Source: Aestuariibius violaceus (GTDB lineage: Bacteria; Pseudomonadota; Alphaproteobacteria; Rhodobacterales; Rhodobacteraceae). From it: 64,000 nucleotides of DNA. The stretch covers positions 620,001-684,000 of the forward strand of contig NZ_JBFONT020000001.1 in NCBI RefSeq assembly GCF_040779325.2, read 5' to 3'. This document shows positions 57,830 through 64,000 of the stretch, piece after piece (position 1 is the first letter of the stretch; each line of letters begins with the position of its first letter). The position numbers and the translations under genes are program-made. The notes beneath the pieces are model-generated. The model searched no databases, was not told the DNA's origin, and saw only the letters and a program-made list of their open reading frames with translations.

Positions 57830-58644
57830 CGCTTGGCTTCCCACGAGAGCGAGGCCGCTTTGCGAGTATAGAATTCCCCCATCAGACCCAACACCAGAAA
57901 CGCAATGCCGAAATAGATCGGATACTCGATGTTCGTGAAATGCGGATTGTAGTTGATGAAGACATATCCGCGCGTCTGGTCGATCGTATGGAAGAGCGGG
58001 TTCCAATCAAACATCGCGATGATGTTGGCAGGAAGCGTGTTGACGAGGAACATCTTCCCGGACGCGATCATGTTAACGCGCATGTAAACTGCCGCGACGA
58101 TACCAACGAGATCCGGGGCCCACGGTTTGAGCGCCAGAAGAAGCACCCCGATGCTGCAACCGGTGAACCATGCCAAGAGAAGCATGCCCATCGCGCCAGC
58201 GGGATCATAGATTGTGATCGGTGTGAAAACGATATGATAGATCAGAAGAACGATGAAGACTGACAGCACCTGAATGTAGAGCGAGCCCAGAGCGGCTGCG
58301 ACGATGGCGACGAATGTGTTCATCGGCGCGTGTTTCATCATTGCCGAAGAGGGTCCGTCGGCGCTCAGGACAGCGCCCATCGCCTTTATATGAACGACAA
58401 AGATGAAGATTCCGCTCATGATGTAGAGCAGGAAGTCACCGCGCACGGGGCTAGTGCGGATCCCAATCAGGACGAACATAAAGTAGAAGGCGATGACTAG
58501 CAGCACCGTCTGCAAGATGTTCAGCAGAAGCCCGACCAACGCATTGCTGTGGGTTTTCCGGATCTCTCGCACGGTCGAGTGATAGATCAGCTCGAGCAGC
58601 GTGAAGACCGTCATCCTGTTGGAGCTGGGCAGGCGTTCAAACAT
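57826..58644 (-). CDS. ABC-2 type polysaccharide export permease (KpsM-like)
   Basis: 272-aa integral membrane protein with about six spans and the ABC-2 permease pattern: an amphipathic N-terminal helix (LLELIYHSTVREIRKTHSNA), then hydrophobic hairpins, and the family stretch FDWNPLFHTIDQTRGYVF. It resembles capsule exporters. The matching ATPase (KpsT) is not adjacent; the divergent neighbour is cysQ. The start may be the ATG at 58644 or the one ten codons inside. Part of the envelope polysaccharide group at this end. Confidence 0.85.
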   Translation of the reverse strand: MFERLPSSNRMTVFTLLELIYHSTVREIRKTHSNALVGLLLNILQTVLLVIAFYFMFVLIGIRTSPVRGDFLLYIMSGIFIFVVHIKAMGAVLSADGPSSAMMKHAPMNTFVAIVAAALGSLYIQVLSVFIVLLIYHIVFTPITIYDPAGAMGMLLLAWFTGCSIGVLLLALKPWAPDLVGIVAAVYMRVNMIASGKMFLVNTLPANIIAMFDWNPLFHTIDQTRGYVFINYNPHFTNIEYPIYFGIAFLVLGLMGEFYTRKAASLSWEAKR

Positions 58645-58765
58645 CGCGGATGTCCGGTTTGGGCGGTATGGGTCGCAGGATAGGCTGGCACTGGTTGCCG
58701 AAGCGTTGCTGCGCGATCATAAGGATCTGTGTTTTCCGTGGCAATCGACGGCGAGGGCTTCCGCT

Positions 58766-59563
58766 TTGGACTTTGTTCTTCTGACAGAGACGTTCCGGCG
58801 CCTGGCGCTTCTTGCGGGGCGCGAGATCATGACGATCTACGAGAGCGGCGACCTGGGTGTCTCGGTCAAGGACGATGAGTCTCCGGTCACGGCTGCGGAT
58901 CATGCCGCAGACCGGATCATTTTTGCAGGTCTTTCAGAGGTCTTCCCGGACCTTGTTCTGGTTACAGAGGAACAGGCCGACACTCATCGGGACGGAGGAT
59001 CGACGTTCCTGATTGTCGATCCGCTCGATGGGACAAAAGAGTTCGTCAAGCGGCGTGGCGATTTCACGGTCAATATCGCCTATGTTGCCGATGGCGTGCC
59101 TGTCCGCGGGGTGGTGTTTGCGCCCGCCCGAGACCGCCTGTTCTATACTGACGCTGATGGCCGATCGGTCGAGGAGACAGGCCCGTTCGATCCTGATCGG
59201 CCGGGAGAAACCAAGCCAATCCGTGTAGGCGTGCCGGACAATGATGCGCTCAACATCGTGGCGTCCAAATCTCATCGGGATGCGACGACAGACGACTACC
59301 TGTCGAAGTATCGAAGCGCCGATATGAAGAGCGCTGGGTCGTCCCTGAAGTTCTGCCTTGTGGCGACAGGAGAGGCAGATCTTTACCCGCGGCTTGGCCG
59401 CACAATGGAATGGGACACGGCGGCGGGTCACGCCGTTTTGTCGGGGGCAGGCGGCGCGGTCGTCCGGTTCGACGATCATACGCCCTTGCGCTATGGGAAG
59501 CAGGGATTCGAGAACCCGTTCTTCATTGCCCATGCGCCCGGGATTGTTCTGAAGGACGGATAG
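58766..59563 (+). CDS. cysQ: 3'(2'),5'-bisphosphate nucleotidase CysQ
   Basis: Inositol-monophosphatase-fold enzyme that dephosphorylates PAP, the by-product of sulfation and sulfate reduction. I chose the TTG at 58766 (GAGGG 8 nt upstream), giving 265 aa, the normal length; the frame upstream to 58601 is not conserved. Metal-site motifs are VTEEQ, VDPLDGTKEFVKR and TMEWDTAAGHAVL; KDDESPVTAADHAAD is also typical. It is 1 bp upstream of kdsB and therefore coexpressed with sugar-nucleotide genes. Confidence 0.92.
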   Translation: MDFVLLTETFRRLALLAGREIMTIYESGDLGVSVKDDESPVTAADHAADRIIFAGLSEVFPDLVLVTEEQADTHRDGGSTFLIVDPLDGTKEFVKRRGDFTVNIAYVADGVPVRGVVFAPARDRLFYTDADGRSVEETGPFDPDRPGETKPIRVGVPDNDALNIVASKSHRDATTDDYLSKYRSADMKSAGSSLKFCLVATGEADLYPRLGRTMEWDTAAGHAVLSGAGGAVVRFDDHTPLRYGKQGFENPFFIAHAPGIVLKDG

Positions 59564-59564
59564 G

Positions 59565-60365
59565 ATGTCGGTACTTCTTGTCATTCCGGCGCGCTATGCA
59601 TCCAAGCGGTATCCGGGCAAGCCGCTGGCCTTGCTGACAGGTGCGGGTGGTGAAAGCCGAACCTTGCTTGAGCGATCTTGGCAGGCAGCCCGTTCAGTGG
59701 ACAAGATCGACCGGATTGTCGTGGCCACGGATGATGCGCGGATCGAGGTGGCGGCGCAGGAATTCGGGGCAGAGGTCGTGATGACGTCGCCGGATTGCGC
59801 GAACGGAACCGAGCGATGTGCAGAGGCGCATGCTGCGCTGGGCGGCGGGTTCGATGTCGTGGTGAACCTGCAAGGGGATGCCCCCCTTACCCCGCCGTGG
59901 TTTGTCGAGGCGTTGGTTGAAGGATTGCTGAGAGATCCGACGGCGGGGTTGGCGACACCGGTCCTAAGATGTGATGGGGCAACCTTGAGCGCGCTGAAGG
60001 AGGACCGGCGGGCAGGTCGGGTCGGCGGCACGACAGCTGTGTTCGGGGCGGAGCGGCAGGCGCTTTACTTCTCCAAGGAGGTCATCCCCTTCACGGAACA
60101 GGCTTTTGCCGCAGACGAGCCGACGCCGGTCTTTCATCATGTGGGCGTGTACGCATATCGAGCGGAGGCTCTGGCGCAATATCCAGATTGGGCGCAGGGA
60201 CCACTCGAGACGCGAGAGGGTCTTGAACAGCTTCGGTTTCTGGAGAATGGCCACCGCATCCTGTGCGTCGAAGTGGAGGCGCGGGGGCGGCGGTTCTGGG
60301 AACTGAACAATCCCGAAGACGTCCCGCGGATCGAAGCGATGATGCGCGAGATGGACATGGCGTGA
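59565..60365 (+). CDS. kdsB: CMP-Kdo synthetase (KdsB)
   Basis: 3-deoxy-manno-octulosonate cytidylyltransferase, activating Kdo for lipopolysaccharide or capsule. It has 266 aa. The N-terminal VIPARYASKRYPGKPLALLT is the nucleotide-binding signature, and NLQGDAPLTPPWFVEAL and FFHHVGVYAY-type (VFHHVGVYAYRAEAL) motifs are present. It starts 1 bp after cysQ and overlaps the GT2 gene by 4 bp. Confidence 0.95.
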   Translation: MSVLLVIPARYASKRYPGKPLALLTGAGGESRTLLERSWQAARSVDKIDRIVVATDDARIEVAAQEFGAEVVMTSPDCANGTERCAEAHAALGGGFDVVVNLQGDAPLTPPWFVEALVEGLLRDPTAGLATPVLRCDGATLSALKEDRRAGRVGGTTAVFGAERQALYFSKEVIPFTEQAFAADEPTPVFHHVGVYAYRAEALAQYPDWAQGPLETREGLEQLRFLENGHRILCVEVEARGRRFWELNNPEDVPRIEAMMREMDMA

Positions 60366-61624
60366 CGCGACCGCCGGTCAGTGTCATCGTTGTCAGTCGA
60401 GATCGGCCGGCCGAGCTTGCGCTGGCGCTGACGGGGATTTGCCAGCTCTTCTACCGCCCGTTCGAGATCGTGGTGGTTGCGGACGATGCCGGGCGACAGT
60501 CGGTTGACGGGTTGGGCTTGAGCGGGCGCGTCAAGGTTGTGCCGTTCGACACTCCCAACATCTCTGCCGCGCGGAATGCTGGGCTGCGGGTAGCGGCGGG
60601 CGAGATCGTTGCATTCATCGATGATGACGCTGTGCCAGAGCCAACTTGGCTCGCCGCACTGACGGGGCCCTTGGCACGTGGCGAGGCGGAGGTGTCCGGC
60701 GGCTTCGTGCGCGGCCGGAACGGGATCAGCTTTCAGTGGCGGGCTGAAGAGATTGCATCTGACGGAGTGAGCCATCCGTTCGCGGTGCCGGGGGATGATG
60801 TCTTGATCCGAGAGGGGGACACTGGCCGCGCCCTCAAGACGCAAGGCTGCAACATGGCGTTTCTTCGGGGGCAGCTCGCCGCGGTGGGCGGGTTCGATGA
60901 GGCTTATCGCTTCTTCCTTGACGATGCCGATCTGAACCTGCGGCTTGCTGTGAGAGGGGCAAAGACAGCCATCGTTCCCTTGGCACAGGTGCACCATGGC
61001 TTTGCGGCGAGTGATCGGCGTAGGGCAGATCGCGTCCCCACAGATCTGTCTGAGATTGGGGCGAGCCAGGCGATCTTTCTTCGCCTGCATAATCCGTCGG
61101 CCATGAGCGAGCGGATGGATTCGTTTTTCGAAGAACAGCACGTTCGCCTCTCGCGGCATCTCATTTCGGGCGCGATCGGACCTGAGGGTTTTCGCCGCAT
61201 CTGGCGCACGCTCGGCGCGGGATGGGCGGAGGGTCTTCGACGCGAATCATGCCCTTTGGCGGCGCTCGGCCCGCCCGAGGCTCCGTTCCTTCCGTTTGAG
61301 CGGTCCGGTGCAACTGGGCGATCGGTTGCTCTTGCGGGACGGTCCGCTCGGCAATTGCATGCGCAGGCTGCCGCGGCTGTGAAGCGGGGTGACATTGTTT
61401 CCGTCTTTGCGCTTTCACCAACGACCCTCTATCACCGTGTCCGCTTTACGGGGGGCGGCTATTGGCTGCAGACAGGCGGCGTCTTTGGCCGCTCGGACCG
61501 GTCGGATCCTCTTGTCCGAAAGGAAAGCTTTGAAGGACGGGTCAGGGAAGAGATTGCCCGCGTCGCGGATGTGAGGGCGTTGGCGAAGGACGGCCCAATC
61601 GGCGGTGAAACGCGGACGCGCTGA
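60362..61624 (+). CDS. Family 2 glycosyltransferase
   Basis: 420 aa from GTG 60362, overlapping the kdsB stop (GTGA). The GT-A fold is evident: PVSVIVVSRDRPAELALALT, AARNAGLRVAAGEIVAFIDD with the metal-binding DDD, and FDEAYRFFLDDADLNLRL. The C-terminal 150 residues are unlike standard GT2 and may recognise the acceptor. It likely adds a sugar to the surface polysaccharide; donor and acceptor are unknown. Confidence 0.88.
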   Translation: MTRPPVSVIVVSRDRPAELALALTGICQLFYRPFEIVVVADDAGRQSVDGLGLSGRVKVVPFDTPNISAARNAGLRVAAGEIVAFIDDDAVPEPTWLAALTGPLARGEAEVSGGFVRGRNGISFQWRAEEIASDGVSHPFAVPGDDVLIREGDTGRALKTQGCNMAFLRGQLAAVGGFDEAYRFFLDDADLNLRLAVRGAKTAIVPLAQVHHGFAASDRRRADRVPTDLSEIGASQAIFLRLHNPSAMSERMDSFFEEQHVRLSRHLISGAIGPEGFRRIWRTLGAGWAEGLRRESCPLAALGPPEAPFLPFERSGATGRSVALAGRSARQLHAQAAAAVKRGDIVSVFALSPTTLYHRVRFTGGGYWLQTGGVFGRSDRSDPLVRKESFEGRVREEIARVADVRALAKDGPIGGETRTR

Positions 61625-61696
61625 TCAAGGATGCTTTTCGCAACTGCAGAATCTGCTATCTGAGGAGAAACAGTGGGCAGTTCGGAAGGAAAGATC

Positions 61697-62590
61697 ATGG
61701 CGCGGCGCGTGACCAAGGCAGTTTTTCCGGTAGCTGGGCTCGGGACCCGTTTTCTTCCCGCAACGAAGTCGATCCCGAAAGAGATCATGACGTTGGTCGA
61801 TCGGCCATTGATCCAGTACGCGATCGACGAGGCGCGCGCGGCGGGTATCGAAGAGTTCATCTTCGTGACCTCGCGCGGCAAAGGGGCGCTTGAGGATTAC
61901 TTCGACCTTGCGCCGCAATTGCAGGCGTCGCTTGAGCGGTCGGGGAAGACCGAGCTGCTTGAGATCCTCAACAGCACCAACATGGAAGATGGCGCCATCG
62001 CCTATATCCGTCAACGTAAGGCGCTGGGTCTGGGGCATGCGGTCTGGTGCGCACGCCGCCTGATAGGAGACGAGCCTTTCGCGGTGATCCTGACCGACGA
62101 CGTAATCGCGGCGGAAAAGCCGTGCCTTCAGCAGATGACCGAAGCCTATGAGGAAACCGGCGGCAGCGTCGTCGCCGCGATGGAGGTTCGGCCTGAGAGG
62201 ACCTCTTCCTATGGCGTCCTCGGCGTGAAGTCCGAAAGTGGTGCGCTCTTCGAGGTGAGCGAAATGGTCGAGAAACCCAAGCCGGAGGAAGCCCCGTCGA
62301 ACCTGGCGGTGATCGGGCGCTATATTCTGACGCCGTCGGTGATGCGCAATCTCGAGACGATCGACCCTGGTGCGGGTGGAGAGATACAACTGACCGACGC
62401 GATCGCAGCCGAGATCGGCGGTACCGATGGCGTCTATGGGTTCCGTTTTCAGGGGCAGCGGTTCGATTGCGGGAACAAGGCGGGCTTCCTGCAGGCAACA
62501 GTCGCGTTCGGACTGGCCCGCGACGAGCTGCGGGACGAGTTTGCGCAGTTCCTTGAAGAGACGATTTCTTTCCGGGATGCAGCGGAGTAA
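61697..62590 (+). CDS. galU: UTP-glucose-1-phosphate uridylyltransferase
   Basis: Makes UDP-glucose, 297 aa from ATG 61697 (GGAAGGAAAG upstream). The signature FPVAGLGTRFLPATKSIPKE and LVDRPLIQYAIDEA is at the N-terminus; AVILTDDVI and EKPKPEEAPSNLAVIGRY follow. It lies 72 bp after the GT2 gene and 4 bp before galE, forming the sugar-nucleotide core of the cluster. Confidence 0.97.
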   Translation: MARRVTKAVFPVAGLGTRFLPATKSIPKEIMTLVDRPLIQYAIDEARAAGIEEFIFVTSRGKGALEDYFDLAPQLQASLERSGKTELLEILNSTNMEDGAIAYIRQRKALGLGHAVWCARRLIGDEPFAVILTDDVIAAEKPCLQQMTEAYEETGGSVVAAMEVRPERTSSYGVLGVKSESGALFEVSEMVEKPKPEEAPSNLAVIGRYILTPSVMRNLETIDPGAGGEIQLTDAIAAEIGGTDGVYGFRFQGQRFDCGNKAGFLQATVAFGLARDELRDEFAQFLEETISFRDAAE

Positions 62591-62594
62591 CGCT

Positions 62595-63578
62595 GTGACG
62601 ACTGTTCTCGTTACCGGGGGCGCGGGGTATATCGGCTCCCACGCCTGCAAGGCATTGGCGCGTGAAGGCTATACCCCGGTCACGTTCGACAACCTTTCGA
62701 CCGGCTGGCGGGATGCGGTCAAGTTCGGACCGCTCGAAGAAGGTGAGCTGAGCGATCGGGCGCGGCTGGATGAGGTCTTTGCAAAGCATCAACCCAGCGC
62801 GATCTTCCACTTTGCGGCGTTGAGCCAGGTCGGGGAAAGCATGGCCGATCCGGGTCTGTATTGGCAGCACAATGTCCTGAGTTCGCTGACCCTGCTTGAA
62901 GCCGCCGTCGCCGCCGGTTGCCTTGATTTCGTCTTCTCCTCGACCTGCGCGACCTATGGCGATCAGGATGGTGTCGTGCTTGACGAGAGCAGCGATCAGC
63001 GGCCGATCAACGCCTATGGCGGATCGAAGCGGGCGATCGAGGATATGCTGCAGGATTTCGGCGTGGCTTATGGGCTGCGCCACGTCATCTTTCGCTATTT
63101 CAATGTGGCCGGTGCAGACCCCGACGGTGAGGTGGGGGAGTTTCATCAGCCTGAGACGCACCTCGTCCCCCTGATGCTGGACGCAATCAGCGGGCGGCGG
63201 GCGGCGCTGACCCTGCACGGCACAGATTACGACACGCCGGATGGCACCTGTATCCGCGACTATGTTCACGTGATGGACTTGGTTGATGCCCATGTTCTTG
63301 GGCTGAAATGGCTTGAGGCGGGGAAAAGCAGCGAGGTGTTCAATCTGGGGACAGGCACGGGGTTTTCGGTGCGGGAGGTTGTCGATCATTCGGCTGCCGT
63401 GACGAACCAAGCCGTTCCCATGACGGAAGGACCTCGCCGGCCCGGGGATTGCGTCAAGTTGGTTTCCGGCAGTGAAAAGGCAGAACAGCTTCTGGGCTGG
63501 CGGCCGGAAAAATCCGATCTGCGGACAATCATCAGCGACGCATGGCGCTGGCATCAGAATGGCGGATACACCCGTTAG
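62595..63578 (+). CDS. galE: UDP-glucose 4-epimerase
   Basis: Interconverts UDP-glucose and UDP-galactose, 327 aa from GTG 62595. NAD-binding TGGAGYIGSHACKALA opens the short-chain dehydrogenase-type fold. The catalytic Tyr-Lys is in AYGGSKRAIEDM, and the serine region reads SSTCATYGDQDG (family: SSSAAVYG). RYFNVAGADPDG and GTCIRDYVHVMDLVDAH are characteristic. The 3' end overlaps the following glycosyltransferase by 20 bp. Confidence 0.95.
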   Translation: MTTVLVTGGAGYIGSHACKALAREGYTPVTFDNLSTGWRDAVKFGPLEEGELSDRARLDEVFAKHQPSAIFHFAALSQVGESMADPGLYWQHNVLSSLTLLEAAVAAGCLDFVFSSTCATYGDQDGVVLDESSDQRPINAYGGSKRAIEDMLQDFGVAYGLRHVIFRYFNVAGADPDGEVGEFHQPETHLVPLMLDAISGRRAALTLHGTDYDTPDGTCIRDYVHVMDLVDAHVLGLKWLEAGKSSEVFNLGTGTGFSVREVVDHSAAVTNQAVPMTEGPRRPGDCVKLVSGSEKAEQLLGWRPEKSDLRTIISDAWRWHQNGGYTR

Positions 63579-64000
63579 CGGTGCGCTTTGCCTTGATTTG
63601 ACCCGGCTGGCATCGCGGGCAGGGCGTGTCCTGACAGGCGTCGACCGGGTTGAACGGGCTTACCTGCGGCACTTTCTCGAAACCGATTACGACATCTTCG
63701 GAATCGTGCGAACGCCGCTGGGGTTTCTTCTGCTCGACAGGGGCGGCATGCGTGCGTTCGCCGATGCGCTTGAAGGACCGGATTGGTCGACATGGAGCTC
63801 TGCCCTGCCGTTTCTTCGCCAGGTCGCCTTCCGTCGTGCGCCAAGGATGGGTCTTGGCTGGATGGTGCGGCGATGGCTGCCGGCGGGCACCCGGTATTTC
63901 AATGTCGGGCATAGTAACCTGACCCGTCAGGTGCTCGGCGCCTTTCCGAAGGATCGCGTGACGGTGCTGATCCACGATACCATCCCGCTTGATCTGCCCG
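63559..64000 (+). CDS. Glycosyltransferase N-terminal part (cut by window end)
   Basis: 147 codons from ATG 63559, open to the window end. It begins MADTPVSGALCLDLTRLASR, with GRVLTGVDRVERAYLRHFLE and, near the cut, FNVGHSNLTRQVLGAFPKDR and VLIHDTIPLDLP, a pattern I know from GT-B (family 4-like) glycosyltransferases of polysaccharide clusters. The catalytic C-terminal domain lies outside. It overlaps galE by 20 bp, so it continues the operon. Confidence 0.75.
   Translation, partial: MADTPVSGALCLDLTRLASRAGRVLTGVDRVERAYLRHFLETDYDIFGIVRTPLGFLLLDRGGMRAFADALEGPDWSTWSSALPFLRQVAFRRAPRMGLGWMVRRWLPAGTRYFNVGHSNLTRQVLGAFPKDRVTVLIHDTIPLDLP

Overview
The window reads as chromosomal DNA of an alphaproteobacterium of the Rhodobacterales (Roseobacter/Rhodobacter group). 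It is GC-rich and almost fully coding. The protein families and gene orders fit that group: rdgB-rph|hrcA-grpE, hslO-NUDIX, rimP-nusA-rnpM-infB, dnaK-dnaJ, and a ComF/methyltransferase/ferrochelatase block. I assign the group from recognised families and remembered synteny, not from a database search. I see no rRNA, tRNA, insertion sequence, prophage or CRISPR array.

Layout. 1-6 kb: nucleotide hygiene and heat shock (rdgB partial, rph, hrcA, grpE) and mutS. 6-12 kb: a PfkB kinase, a periplasmic MsrA, an M48 peptidase with a DUF898 membrane protein, a Stf0-type sulfotransferase and argG. 12-14.6 kb: three tandem paralogous membrane proteins, then ilvA. 16-29 kb: hslO, a CoA-type NUDIX, the CCA-adding enzyme, two ABC exporter half-transporters and an RlmD/TrmA-type RNA methyltransferase. 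Two accessory gene groups interrupt this run: a multicopper oxidase with a small secreted protein, and a hydrolase, an NTF2-like protein and a MarR-GNAT fusion. 29-36.5 kb: two L,D-transpeptidases around a CAP-domain lipoprotein, a 63-aa exported peptide, hemH, a methyltransferase, comF, grxC, a nitrilase, a MarR regulator and ubiG. 36.5-44 kb: pip, a double-CDGSH ferredoxin-like protein and the rimP-nusA-rnpM-infB operon behind its own promoter and terminated leader. 44-57 kb: a 44-aa small gene, mutT-argJ-parvulin, secA, two exported proteins (one a PstS-OmpA fusion), radC, dnaJ, dnaK and alkB. 57-64 kb: surface polysaccharide genes (a KpsM-like permease, cysQ, kdsB, GT2, galU, galE, and a glycosyltransferase cut by the window end).

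How the genes work together. HrcA, GrpE, DnaK, DnaJ and Hsp33 cover protein quality control. RimP, NusA, RnpM and IF-2 couple transcription to translation initiation. KdsB, GalU, GalE and the glycosyltransferases supply activated sugars for an envelope polysaccharide. SecA and the parvulin serve export.

Two signals beyond the genes stand out. (i) An intergenic element made of CCGAC units spaced exactly 11 bp apart, followed at fixed distance by TTAAC, occurs at about 3.1 kb and 26.0 kb on the plus strand and, in shorter form, at 37.6 kb on the minus strand. (ii) The plus strand changes from C-rich to G-rich at roughly 32-36 kb regardless of gene direction. That is the polarity expected at a replication origin or at an inversion boundary. 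All three CCGAC elements point toward this switch.
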